A DNA stretch of 64,000 bases, taken from NCBI GenBank assembly GCA_024362935.1, contig JANCRA010000014.1:9503258-9567257 (forward strand). The letters run 5' to 3'. The translations under genes were made by a program, and so were the position numbers. Source of the stretch: Setophaga petechia. Its lineage: Eukaryota; Chordata; Aves; Passeriformes; Parulidae. The notes beneath the pieces were generated by a model. It was not told where the DNA came from. It made no database searches and worked only from the letters and a program-made list of their open reading frames with translations. Shown here one piece after another: positions 1 through 14,200 of the stretch. Every line of letters starts with the position of its first letter. Within the stretch, counting starts at the first letter, position 1.

Positions 1-1149
1 ACACAAATATAATATAATATAAAATACACAAATAAGTTAAAACAGTCATCATTGTTTTAGTTCAAATGAAAAGATTCTAGAAACAGACTGAACACCTATT
101 ACTAACAGATGGCAATGGAATTTTAAAAATCCCCAGACTTGAGGACAGTTAACTTATCTGTTAACACAGTAGTTTCACACCTGGTAGAACAGATTTTTCT
201 GTCCAGCACCTTTGCATCTCTACTGTTAAATTTTACAGTAAACAAAATCCATACACAGTTATGTGGAAGAACATTAAAGAAGAAGAAAAACAAATCACTT
301 CTATTTACTAAAATCAATACAATTCTGTGGAGAGAAATTAAAACCTGAGGTTATAAAATTAGGCAAAAAAATAACCAGATGGCTGAATAAGTACTGTTTA
401 AATGGATTTAGCTATTAACAAGCCAAGCTGGATGACAACTTCTCAAGAATTGATACAAGCTCTGTAACTTGAAAAATCACAGAACTGATCCATCGAAAAA
501 GTGGAAATGAGGGGGGACTTTTTCACTCAATTAAACCAGTTCCCTCTTCTGAGTCTCCACAAATCATCCTGCTAGCACATGACAGGACTGCAAAAGGAAA
601 AGACCTATTTAATTCTATCATGGATGGTGGAAACACCTTGGAACTACAGCCCAGACATCCATTCTTTCTGGATGACTTTCAGCATGGCATACAAATTTTT
701 TCCTTTATTCTATTTCTAGAATTATATGAGCCTAAAGAAGTAAATTGACACAAAAGCAAATAAACTCCTTACCTCTTTTGTGACCTCCCAGTTTCATAAA
801 ATCATGTAAGTCAGGTTTCCCTAGCTATATTAAAGTGTCAAGTGGTCAGATTAGATTGAACTGCAAAGCATGTAAAAAACCACAGACATTTAGTTCAGCT
901 GGGCTCTGTGCATATACACAAACTTTACTTAAGTAAAACTAATCCTATTTACAATGATCTACTGTGTTTTTAAAGATGAAGGTAATTTGGTATCTCAACT
1001 TGCTTTTTCCTAATTACAGCATCTGTCTGCCTTCAATAAGTTTTCTTTAAGAAGTCCTAATGCATCACTGCAATACAAGGACATTTCTATGCCTATTTGA
1101 GATGCACAGGAGGGGAAAGGCAGGAAGGAGTCACTGGGTAATCACTCAC
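1..1149 (-). other. NFATC3: NFATC3 intron 2 (partial, runs off the left edge)
   Basis: AT-rich non-coding sequence downstream, on the minus strand, of the GTGAGT donor that ends NFATC3 exon 2. The next NFATC3 exons encode the Rel-homology DNA-binding domain, and nothing resembling them occurs here, so the rest of the gene lies left of base 1. Two overlapping 60-70 codon ORFs on opposite strands near 123-348 have no recognisable content and look like chance. I see no repeat family in this stretch. Confidence 0.75.
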
Positions 1150-2269
1150 CGGAATATGGGAGTGTGACCAGGCTTCGGCTTGTTCCAGGTAAAGTGCGAA
1201 GGAACAGAAAGAAATTGGTCTCCAGGCAAGTCTTTTTTCAAGGTGTGCTGAGAGCCAGAGCAATCATCCACTGCAGTTTCAAGGGATGATGACAAGTTAC
1301 CTTGCTCTTCAGGACAGATATCTATTTTTCCAGATAAAGTGGCAGTCTGATCCTCTGAGGTCTTTCTGGTTTTTAGAGGAATATCAGTCTCTGTACAACA
1401 CTGAAATGGTGAAAGCCCAGAGTTAAGGCCTTGTACATTATGAATGGAAGTGTTCAGCCACGTGTCTTCTGTTATGCTTCCTCTGGGAGAATGGCCGGGG
1501 GATGGAGTTGGAGAATGGTGAGGGGAGAGGGAGCCAGCATAGCAAATCTCAGCACTGGAGTGGCGGCGTTTCCCACAGGGGGATGTAGGTCTTGATGAGG
1601 GCCTTGATGTTGGTCTGGGGCTCAGCCAGTTTTCATCTGTAATACTAGTTCTAGGAGAGTGACAGGGAGACTGTCTGGGTGACAAGGCATGCCCAAACCC
1701 ATAAGGCTGCTGCCACGATTCATCACTGGGACCTCTCGGAGAACCACCAGGTGATGCCAAAGGAGAGCCAAGGGTAAATCGAGCAGCAGCTTCATTTAGC
1801 TCTGAGTCCACATCATCATAGACATGGGAAATGGATTCACAAGAGGAAGCATCTGAAAACCAACTCCTGGATGAAATGCTGCTGGCAGGGCTCGGGCTAA
1901 GGGATGATTCCCTATACGATGGCTCAAGAGGAAGATAGAGATGGTCCCGGGAAGGCCTTTCCATATACTCATTTTCTGTGCCATTTGTGTGTAATTCATC
2001 TTCACTGGCCTCGATCCCCTGGTGACAGTTGGGTGAAATCGATGTGATTTGAATGCTGGGGCACTCGAAGGGTTTGGGTCCACCTAGTGGACTGTACTTG
2101 GATTCTGGGACCTCGCAAGTGCCTTCATAGCTCTTGTGACTCTGAAACCTCGTAGGAGAGGAGTGAGACTGCAGTCCATGGCGAGGAATACAAATTGGCT
2201 GGTTGACAGAGGATGATGGCTGCTCTACATTAAAGATGTATATGGATGCACAGTCATCTGACTCAAGAT
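1150..2269 (-). CDS. NFATC3: NFATC3 coding exon 2 (calcineurin-regulatory domain)
   Basis: A single 1120-nt exon between a TTTTCAG acceptor (AG complement at 2270-2271) and a CCG|GTGAGT donor (GT complement at 1148-1149). Exon 1 leaves one base of a codon (G), and joining it to AT here gives the conserved Asp of the [13 protein letters not shown] segment, which proves the frame. The exon encodes the PxIxIT docking site, the serine-rich region, all three SP boxes and the NLS, that is, almost the whole calcium-responsive switch. An ORF read from the internal ATG at 1964 covers only the second part and is not the true start. The last codon is split after CG and completes Arg with the next exon, beyond the window. 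Confidence 0.96.
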
Positions 2270-5200
2270 CTGAAAACGAAATTAAAAGAGATAAAAAAAG
2301 TAGTAAGAGTCAGAACGCAATACTTGGATAAATGCCATAAACAAAATGCTTTGCTTCCCAGATATGGACTATTATCAACATCCTAAACATTTCCCATTAT
2401 ACTAGTTACACAAAATAAAGCTAATTCTTAATTTTAAGTTTCTCCCAGTCTGTTTTACAACTAAATATGACTACAGTAAGATTTTCTATCATATATGCTG
2501 TTTTCAATCAGATTTCACAGTTTATACACATCTTCACAAAGAAATTATAATGCAAACAGAAAAATGGGTTAAAATCCTGAAAGGCTTTAAGCTTAAACAC
2601 TCAATTCAAACTTCATCTCTCATAAATGTATTCCACTTATAATTAAACATTTTTAATCAAAAATCATTAGAAGTTTATCTTTTTGACACAAATAGGATGG
2701 AAGTACTTTCTGCAAGTCCTGTCAATACTTACAAGCACCAGAACATCACATCCATAATATTGATCTACTTTACCAATAGAAAGCATCTTACAGTGAATCC
2801 AGCTTGAATGAAGATTATGAACTACTAAAAACATTCAATCAAAGGAGGCCTAACAAGCAATATTATTTGAGATACTATGAAGAATTGTATTCCTAAGAAA
2901 TATTTTTTGCAGGTTAGAAAACTCTCAAGTGCCTATGCTAAATAGCATTTTTCAGTGCGGTTGCATGAAGTTTGAGCACAAGTTGTTCAGCAAAATAAGG
3001 CAAAACAAAATATTCTCAGACCTCACTAACTTATCCAAAACACAGGAAATATTCCAAAGAAAAACAAGCAATTGAGAAGGCATACAAGTCCTGTTAACAA
3101 AATCAGCAACTTTGTCTCACAGAACTGAAGCAGATTTTCTTGCCCCACTTATTAATATTAAATTAACTGCCAATAGGAGACATTTTTCTGAAACAAAAGT
3201 AGAAAACACAATTTTTATTTTCACGTTTTGTAGGTACTGTGATTCCACTCTTGTTTCTTTTCACTTGTAAATAGGGTCTTCACTCTTTAATTTTCCACAA
3301 ATCCAGGCTAGATGAAATAAATTGCATCTCTAGGTATTAGCACTTTTTAAAAAATTATTTTTATCCTGAGTATCAGCAGACTAATAATATTTGTTTTAAA
3401 ATAAATGTATTCTCTCTCACAATCAGTTAAAATATCCAGACTTCATGAAAGCTATGTATTTTAGACCTTTCCATGACAAAAAAATTAGTTTGTTAATGAA
3501 GTCAGTCTACTACCAGTTTCATTAATAGCAATCAGCCTAAAATTAACTAAAACAGAAACAAAACATCAGCTCCTCAGAGACAGGGAAGCATTTTCAAATG
3601 AAGAGAAAGCACATTGTTACCAAGGAATGGACTACATTCCTCAGACTTCACAAAAACAAAAACCAAAAAAGAAAAGGCTGAAGGTTCATGAGCAGGGAAC
3701 AACTCTATAAGAAATTTTTTAAAGGAGGCATACACTGCATTTAAGGAGTACTTAGTAATATTAAAAACACTGCATGATTTTATATGTATTATGGTTATGT
3801 ATGACAATTATCCATATTATATATCATTAACTACTACTATAGGTGTTAAGAGCACAGAAAATCAGCATAGGTTGATTTCTAAATATGCACACACTGAAAG
3901 AATCAGGGTTCTCAGGAAGGACTTATCACACACAATTAACTCAAGCTCACTGTGTTGAGCGCTACTAAAACTGCATTTCCCTGTCCTTTCACTAGGGTAA
4001 TGAACATTTTTAAAAAGCATTGATTGAGAGTCTTTCTTTCTGCTGTTTCCATCACAAAACATGAAATGCAGACAGTAATTGGTTCTTGGTTTTCTTCATC
4101 TATTGGTGTATTAATGTGCAAGATCAAAGGTATGTTTCCTAACTCAGTATTAATAAAAGCATAGATCTAGGGAAGAAAAAGGTAATCCTAATAAAGGCTA
4201 TTATCTACCTTATCAAAACTTAGAAATAAAACCGTTTCAGCCGCAGAACTTTTAAATTATAATAATAATAATAATCATCATCATCATCATCATCATCATG
4301 TTTTAGAAAAACAGCAGTTGGAAGTGTTCCAGCCCTGTGTGTAACCATTTACTGTCATTAATTGTTTCAGGAACAGTAGTGGCACATTGTTTGCACTAAA
4401 CCTTTTACCATTGCAAAGAGCCTTATTCCTCTTGCACTAATAATCAAGAAATCTTAAAATATTTAAGACAATTTCTCTACTTTCAGTGTCACAGGGATTT
4501 ACAAAAAGCAGATGTACATTCAGAATTTAATTTTCACAATGCTGAGGTGGAGAGATCAGACTAGCACAGAATTACCAACACCAGCTGGGAAGAAGAGGGG
4601 AAGAGATGGAGCAGACAGGAGACAGAACTTTTGTGACTCGGGCTCCTGTGGTCCCTCTCCTGAGCCTGGCTGTGCTGGCCGTTACCCCTCCCCAGCTGCA
4701 CACACAAAACAGGAAGCAAGAAACCTAATGAGTATCCAATCCCAAAAGCACACTTAACACTGTGAACACAACACGGTTTGAAGTCTAAATCACCCACATA
4801 ATTTTCAGACTCAATTGATAAACATGTAGATTTATTTCAGTCTGTGCACACAAATCCTCCCCCTTACAGTTCATGTGTTTAAATAACCTGTTAGCTGCTC
4901 ACAAAAAGGACAACACTAAGACCTTTACAAATCATGTCATTAATTCTACTAAATTATTTACCAGAAATTATTTTTGTCCTAATAAAGATTGCAGAGAATC
5001 CAATCTGAAAGAGCCTTCTAACCTATCTTAAGGAACTAATAACATACAAACACAAATATACAACTGGGGGGGAGGGGGGAAAGAAAAAATGAAAAAAACT
5101 TTGCTGATAACCCTTAAAAGAGAAAGCAGCGAGAACAGCACAAAACAAATCCACCACAGGGCTTCAAGAAGCAGAGGGTAAACAAACAAAGGGATTTCTC

Positions 5201-8200
5201 ACAATAGGCAAGCATAAGGAAAAAAGAGTTATGGAGAAGCCTGAGGGGAAAAAAATGGAGTTCTGGAAATCTGGTTAAAAAAAATGGAGTTCTGGAAATC
5301 TGGTTACTTCCTAGGAGAGCCATTACATCCAAACAACCCTGTTGGGGCAGGAAAGACCATAAAGAAGTTGGCCAAGTCATGAGGCCTTCACTGACCATAA
5401 AATAGATGAAAGCACTCAAGAGACACAAACTAGGGCAGCCCACGAAGGTAGAGCACAAAAACTACCACAAGCACATGGGGTCAAGATGACAAAACAGACA
5501 CAGCAAAATACACAGACCAAGAGAAGTGGTGCCATTCACCTCAAATCCCTTCATGCCACTGAAAAGGCGGGTGTGCTAAATGCTTTTGTTTTAGCAAGGA
5601 CGACAGAACAAAGTAATAAAGATAACAGCAATACAGAGTAAAGAAAACCGGACTCAATAAAAGGTTAAAAAATAATGAAGGATTATGGGTCAATAAGTTC
5701 AACTTCAGTTTTAGAAGTAGTATTAATAGTTTATTTGTTCCAGTAAGCATTTTAAAGGAGACAAAGAAACAAAACAAGTCACTATTTCCTAAGAACAAAC
5801 CACGTCAAACACATTTTCTTTTACAATCAAAGGACATCTTCTGGACAAATGGCATAGAAAGAAACTCAGCTTTGTCTTTACTTAGTAAGACTTTTTTGCC
5901 ACTGAGAAGCACAGAGAAGACATGAGTCTTTAGAAATTTACTGGAGTCGTGCTCCCCACCCTGCTGAGATCAGGCTCACTACCGAGGGATCACAAAAATG
6001 AGCAGATGCTCTATATCCACAGTGTATAAGCTAAATAAAGCTGCAGACTTTCACTGCAATCTTACATCAGGCGTGTGTGTCATCCACTGTCAACGAGAAC
6101 CAGAAGGTTGCTCATTTTGAATGTACATTTGCTACTGTCTGGAAACAGCCTCGTGTACAGAAGCTCCTGTTCAGCATTAAAACAATGCTGGCTCATCCCT
6201 TACTAAGCTGCTAACTACACTTCAACATAAGCTGTCTAACTGGGGAATATAATTAAATAATATCCAGAACAACTGCTTCTAAAGTACATTTTGGTTGCTG
6301 CTTGCTGTATCAGAGTGCACATTCAGGACTAGCCATGCTTGCCCACCAGTTGTTCCCTCCCCAGTGTTGTACTGGCACACGCACATGTGCAGCTGTGCAC
6401 TCAGCCAGATTTCTCCAGAGAAGGAAGGTCAATTACTATCAAATGTCTGAGCACAAGCCCTGTGCCAGAATTACCCAAACTGTTTTATTATTCTAAGTTT
6501 ACAAGCCCATAAACAAACATTTTCAGACAATAGAAGCTGCTATAAGGTATGAAGAAAGTGCAACTTGACCTAGGTCTTATAAAACTACTACTGTGAAAAC
6601 AGGATCAGCAATCAAGTCCTTTAAATACCATGAGGAAAGACCTGAACATTGACACAGACATTGACACAGACATCATCTGTGTTCTCAGGCAAGTCTGTCT
6701 CACTTACAAGCTTTAAAAAGAACGACCAACTCTTCTGTTTTCCACTTCTGTCATGACAGTTACCATTATCTCTTTCTGAACACAATGGTTACAAAAATAT
6801 TTGCAAGAAGGGACAAAAAGCATATGTAGCTGTTTTTTTATTTCACTGCTCTGCAACTTTGCACAAGTTTATATATTTCTTGGGATGAAAGAGGAGTCTT
6901 AATCCTTAAGACTAAGACTAAGTACACAAAAGAAAAACTATTGATAATCATTAATAATCAATAGTTTTTCTTTTGTGTACGTAAAAACACGATTGATGAG
7001 AGTTCTTCTTGGTATACTATTGCACTAAACCTCTATAATTGGATATTTAACTCCAGTTTTCCATTACAAGCTATCAGTTCTCCAGAAATACTTCCTACAA
7101 GCTTAAACATCAGCTTAAAAAATCCCACAACCTCAAACTGAAACATAGCAATGTATTAGTTTATAAGGAGTACAACTGACTAGCAAGCCAAATATGGTAC
7201 TGAAAAAGAATAAATTGTGAAAAAAAATTAAGGTAGCAGGGTGGAGTAGAGGGAAACATCCTTCTTAGACCAAAGTTAGCAATACATGAAGCAGTATTGC
7301 AAGTTTAAGTTTTCAGAAAGGGATGATTTACAGCTCTCATTTTATGAAGCAGTTTACTCGCTTTGATGGTTTTGTGCTCTGTTTCATGGTCATGTCAGAT
7401 TACTCAAAAAAGGATAAAAATGAATTTTACTTTTGTCAATCATGTATGCCAGAAGCTGTTCTGTTGTGCCAGCCACAATTTCACTCATTTTCTTTTGTTA
7501 AGCAAGTATACTGGAAATGTAGAAGAAAAAGAACCTTCTCAACAGTGGGAGCTCATCAAGGAGTCTTTTCCAATCCTAGTCTGGATAAGAATTCATTATC
7601 CTTTGTAGAAATACAGAAGAATAAAGAAGCTGCAGTAGTTTAAGCAGTTTAAACAAGAGAATATAAAATGTTTACAACTGACACTGACTAAAATAAGAAC
7701 ATACTGGTTCTTGGGGTGTAACTACACTAAGGTTTTTTGAGCAACAACCACCCTCCCACACACCTTCACACACAAAGGGGGAGGGGAACTGAGAAGAGAT
7801 GTTCTTTTAACACAGATGATTTTGGCAATCATATTTACAGTGCACTAACACCTGTATATATACAACTGACAGAATGGCAAGCTTTAGGACATGGGAGGAA
7901 ACAAGCAACCAGGACAGGAACTGCAGGTGTTCACTATCAAATAACAACATAACATGCAACTAAACAAACCCTTAGGCCTCAGCCTGGTACACAGTTAAAC
8001 TAGAACTGTTGTCTTAGTGTACATCCAGCTCCTCAGTGAAGTAATGAAATTAAATTTCAAATAAGGAAAGAACAGCTTTGAGATACATTGCTAAAATGTT
8101 ATGTACAAGGCAGGTAAAGAATTCAATTTGTAACTGTAAGATTCAACAAGAATTAGTCACTCTAAGTTCAGTTACAAAACAGAAAATAACAACCGGATGT

Positions 8201-11200
8201 GCTAAGCAGTGTTTATACCTGTGCCTTCTCCAGCTCTCCTGCTATCTCTGGTTGATATAAAGCATGTCTTTAAATGATAACTTTATATAAAGCCTTTGGT
8301 TGAGTATTTAAGGATTATTCATTAATACTCATAACAGGTTAAAAAAAATCTGCTTCTTGCTTTAGAAGCCTCCAAGTTCTGTGGGCTCCTCTTTGGTTCC
8401 TATTTTTAATCTGTGGCTATATCATTCAAGAAGACATGGTATTTCACTGCATAATAACCTTGCAGACAAAACAGAAGCTGCTGCCCTCCAGTTTGATGAA
8501 GCCTCATTTGTCATTCACTGTCAGATCAAAGGTAATCTTAGCACGACCCAGTAGTTCAGAGATATTAGTGAACAGCCTTTTGGAAACAGCACAGTACATG
8601 GGCACAGCAGGTACCATCACACAGAATGAGCAGCCATCTGACACTGCTGCTCTGAAGATGAACTCTTATTCTACATGGTCTGGTGTTAGAGTCTGCAAAA
8701 GGACTGCAGCCCTGCAACCCCAGAGCATTTCAGATGTGTAGATGTGAGACCTGAGAGAAGCCTGATCACTCCCAAACTGGTGTGCTGTGCCTGCCCCACT
8801 GGAAGCAGACGGAGCATAAAGGTAAGTGAGAAGATCAGGCAAATAGCAGTGAAGGGAACAAGGGAATTAATCATGGGTAGTAATTGCCAGCAGGCCAGGT
8901 TTGCCTGGATTCTTGCTACTGTGGGCCAATTTACCATGCACAACTCTTCCCTTGTGGGGGCAAAACCAACAGGCTCCATGAAAATGCTCTCCAGTTATTC
9001 ACACAGAATGAACTGAAATCCTCACCGAATTCACCTAACTCCTACATGGATGCCTTTACCACCACCTGACTTCTAACACGGCCTTGCTCACAGCAACCTG
9101 CTGCTCTGTACAGAGACACTGCCAGTTCACTGCTCCAGTCCTGAAGCAAGCACTGAGCAGAAACCAAACTTGCAAAATCAGAAGGTGTTAAGTAGGGCTG
9201 TAACAAAGAAAACAGACTGGAGTGTGCAAGAAAATTTGTATTTTAGCTTACAGGAGAGTTTGGTGACACAGTCTTTGTGCAAACTGGTAGAAAAGGAGAG
9301 CAGTAAGCCAAGGCAAGATATCTGAGTGGGGAGCAGTAACACAGTGGAGGGGAGACTGAAATGGGGCATCCCCTTTCTGATTATCAAACAGAGCATGACA
9401 CAGAGATTGAGAACTGGTATCAATAATATCCCAACAAACCCGTTTGGGAACTCTTCACACCTCAGCCAAATTACACTGCACTGCTGCAGCTGCCTGCATG
9501 ACAGAGGGCAAACCATTCCACAGCAGGCACTCCTGCTATATAGTTAACTCAGTATTTCAAACCATCAATTTTTACAGCGTTTCACCAATATTTTATAATG
9601 CAGAGGACTTCAGGCATATTAAACTCAAAGGCTGTGTACATCAAAGAACTGTAATGAGCCAGAATGACAATCTGAAACTGCCTTGTTTTTCCATCTGCTC
9701 GCATGAATGTAGAATCAGAAACACCTTGAATTCACTGTGCTAGATTGATACAGCAAAAGAAACATGAAACAGCCATATGAAAAAGAGGAGGCTGAAGCTG
9801 AGCACAAATACCATGTTTCTCAGCAAGGTTCAGAATGACACCCCAAAATAAAGAGGTGGTGATATTAGCATGCCTCATGACTGTAACTTTGCATCTCTTC
9901 CCAGAGTCCTAAATGGCTTGTGTTTATCCCAGCAGGACTGCAGGTATCACCACATAATGTACATCAGCCTAACTCCCACCCCCAACACAAAAAGCTTGGC
10001 AATTTGAAGGACAGCAGCATTTGCTCTCAAAAGACTAAACACAACAAATTGCACTGATGAAATACAGAGACTTAGGTCAGTTAAAGAAGCTGGGCAAAAT
10101 ACAAAATGTTGACAGATTTTCTAAGTAGTTCTTTGGATTAAATAATGTATTTCCTTATGGCCTTGTTGTTTGAATAGCTATCCCAAATGACACTATTAAA
10201 GCCTTTTGTAATCAGTTACCCAATCTCCTCATCTTCTTTGTGTCCTTGACTTAGGGAATAACTTCTAGAAAGCATCTAAAGATACACATGAGCAGCTATA
10301 CATCACTGCAGATATTATTACAGGCCATTATGCAGCCATCAAAGCAATGAATCATTGTCACTAACAGTTAATAAATGCAACATGACTGGATTAGCAGTTT
10401 GTCATTCTGTCACACTTTCATTTTGGCTATGAAGATAGAGAGGGCCACTCTGTAAAACAACTTTAGTTAAAAGGTGACAGCTTCTGCCCTGGCCCAACTA
10501 CAAATACTGCCTCTCTGAAAGTATGTGTAAGTCATCCTTCCATTTTTTCCAAAACCATTAAAAACATTAAAATATGGGATTAAAAAAACATTTCTCATAG
10601 CATTTGTTCCCAAAAAAGTAATGTTAGCAGCCATTAAACCATGAAGACGCTCATTAACCCTCTCCATCAACCTGCTAAAAAAACCCAGGAAACACCAAAA
10701 ATATTCAACTCTATTCAAGAATTTTTTCTATTTTAAAAATATTTCTCACTTCTAGAAGCGATGACTAATCTTCAAAGTGCATCTTAAGAGACAATTTATA
10801 AGCATGCAATTCCTCTTAATCTAAATATCAATATAAATAATATGATACTACATTTCTGGTATTAATAAATTAGCTCTAAGTACTTGCTCATGTTTTTACC
10901 TACAAACATCTTTCATGCAACCTCAAATGAAATTTTTTTTTTCTGCTTTAAAAAAACCCACCAAAATCACCACACAACACCAAATCAAACCACACACAGA
11001 ATTCTATTTTCATGACTTTACTGCTGAAAGGTCATGGGTTTGTAGTCAGATCCCCAGAAAGTTCATTCTTCTCTCCGTCCACCAGACCTGCAGTGCTTCA
11101 GATTCAAATTCATCTTCCCTGAATGACTTTGAACAGTTCTATGATTTTTTAATGTTCTGTTTTGCCAGTATTTCCCAAGAACACTCACAGATGGGGTGTA

Positions 11201-14200
11201 CTAAAGGCAGAAGAGAATGCTGCCTTCTTAATAAGGTTGCTCAGTTTTACTTAGCCTTACTGATCATTTCACTCATCTTGAATTCCACTGTCATTCGAAC
11301 CCACATGGCATGCCTGGACAAATGCAAGGCCTTGGATGTTGTTTTACTGGCCGGGCTCTCTGCCAAGTCTGCTCCACGTACTTCCCTGGCCCACTAGGGC
11401 AGCTTGAGGCAACAGCTCCTGTATTTACGTGATTGCTGTGAACAGCCAAACTGCTGCTTACCATTGACCCAGGCCCATCTACTCCAGTTTATTCTCTCTC
11501 GTTCACAGCAACATTACAGAGCTGGCTACACTTCAGGTGGCACCTGACAAACTGCCTCCAGTTGGACAATACAGACCAAAGTAATGGGACCATTGTGTTT
11601 TAAGCAGAGGACTACTTCTTACTTTGAGAAACAGCAAGAAATTTTTAGTTTTCAGAAATATGTAAGATAAAAGCACTAGCCCAAATGCTGACCTGGACCT
11701 GACCATCTCCCACATCCCAAATCTCAGGATTTGTTTTCATTTACACTCTACCCACAATTCAGTTGGGAAGAAAGAGGACAGAGAGTGATGTGCAACTATG
11801 AATTCACAAACAAAATAAGTGACATTTTGTCAAACTGGAGACCTTTATAAAATCCCTGCAATACACAGTGACTCATTAGCTAGTGACTCTCAATGCACTA
11901 TGTAGTGATCAAAGAACCATACTGCCAAAACAGAAAAGTTATTAAATTAGATTAACTGCAACTACAACTGCTTTGCAACCCCACACAAAAGATTTCGGTA
12001 TTTTCCCTGAATAGTCTCATCCTGGTCAAGCTTCATTCAAATAGGCAAGATTTAATTTATCCAGAATACTGTGAAAAATCACAACATACTCAAACATGTC
12101 AGCTTGCCAGGATTACCATCTTAATCTCTTACTCTTAATTGCCAGGCAATTCTTGACTCCATTGATACCATTTTAGTACACATTCTCCTTTGGTCCTTCC
12201 TCAGCGTTTCTCTAAGCTCTCTTAAAGTCACAAGACCCTCTGGTTTTGGCCAGATGCAGCTGTTTGGTTTTCCCTCCTCCCCCCTATCAGCAGATTATAT
12301 AACCACAGCCTATATGACTGATTTGCATTGTGTCCCTGTGTGTCAATCTTTTACATGCAGATACCAGCATCCCCCAGCTTGTAGAATAAAATGATAGTAG
12401 CTCAATTTCCTGCAAGTGGTGGTTTATCACTATATATTTAATACTCAGTTATCAAATAAATAGTTCTGTTAGAAAGTGTCATTTATATCTAAGAGAGAAA
12501 AAAATAAATGGATTCAAGTAACTTATCCATTCATTCCTTTGTTAGAATAGCACCAGCTGATCCTATTCTTAACCACACGAGCACTCTTTTGTACAGCAAA
12601 TGTTAACAGACCAGCACAGACAGCTGTATTTAGATGGATGGCTCAAATTATATATATTAACCACAGTTACCATCCTGTGAAAAGACTTTCTCCCCTACCT
12701 ATTTATATAGACATCCAAATCTAAATAGAATCAAAATAATTTAAAAAATAATAAAACTTCAAGTGAAACATACAGGTGTGCAAGGTAGCCTGGTAAACAG
12801 ACTTCAAAAGATGTCTCACAAGCTCCTCTTACTCAGCCAGGGAAAGCAAACTTTGCAACAGTTCTGGACCAGCTCTTTTGAGCACAAAATCAAATTTCAC
12901 CAAGAGCAATCCTCAGTCAACTCACACCCTAAGTTCACAGCTACTGGCAGCATCCAGCCCTTCATTTCCCACTCAATCTAATTATAAGACTACTCTCCCT
13001 TTTCTACCACAACTTGATTTTCTTAAGATGATTTACCTTAATCACAACCTCAGGGAAAAGAACAAAAAGTTCAACCACATTGCAAACTCTCGTCAACAGC
13101 TTTGACTGTTTTCTACTCTCTACCAACAATCCCTGACAGCAATACCAGCCATGAATGCACATTTAGGAAGGGAAAAAGGATACTTTATACATTAATGATG
13201 AAGGCAAAGCTATAAAGACTAGTATTGTGGTGTTGTTTCAGTATAAATCAATGGTTTTAAGACTTCTGTGGCACACATAAATGAAATAACACATACATAG
13301 TGCCAGTTTTCACTACAAGAGAACTCTGCCTAGCTGAGGGAAAATCCAGCACCCATCATCACTTCAGAGCACTTGGTCTGTGGGCAGGAGACAACTGCTG
13401 AGCAGCCCAAGCAGCTCATGGGTGCTCACAGAGAAAGGTCTGACATGAAAACCTTCAGAAAAATCAGGCATTACTCTGACAGTCACTATAGCAAAATGTG
13501 CATTTCAGCCGTGTTATCCAGTAACAAACCAATAACCCACCAGCTTTAAGTGAAAGGAAAAAAATCTCAGAGAAGAACAGGAGTAGAAGTTTGTAAATCA
13601 ATGAAAGAGACAAATCCAAACACAGCGTCCTTATGCAGAATGAGGCTGCAGCTCACAAAGGTGTTTTGCACAGTTGCTAAATTCATCACAGAACTGGGAT
13701 GTTTTTTATACTCTTCAGAAGAAAAGTAAGAGATATCATGAGATTCATTTGTAATAAGATTACCAAATATTATTACCTAACCAAATGTTAAGTCACAGGA
13801 AATACGAAGAACCCGTTTTCATCTTGTTTCATGGTTTCCAATAAAATAAAATAAAATAAATACTATGAACCTGAAGTCCAAGGAGGGTAGTTTGATCAGT
13901 TCTTTTAAAGCATTCATATTGTGGGAAAGCAAATAAACAAAATCAACCAGAGAAGATTATTTACATGGAAATATTAACTTCTCCCTCTCTACTTCATAAT
14001 CCAAGTACAAAAGGTAGAAGTTATGGTGAAACTCATATTACTGCTTCACAGGGTAACAAAACATTAGCCCCTCTTCAGCTCTTATAATACTTAATCAGAA
14101 ATAACAGGAACATTTTAGGCAGGAGGCTGAAAAGCAGCATCAATAACTCATCTCTAACTCTTCATCTTCTGCATACTGAACAGTTTGCAGCCTCTAATTT

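Noticed and set aside
10915..11397. 160-codon ORF inside NFATC3 intron 1
   Set aside because: No recognisable domain, mixed low-complexity composition and no splice or promoter context; compatible with chance in 64 kb.
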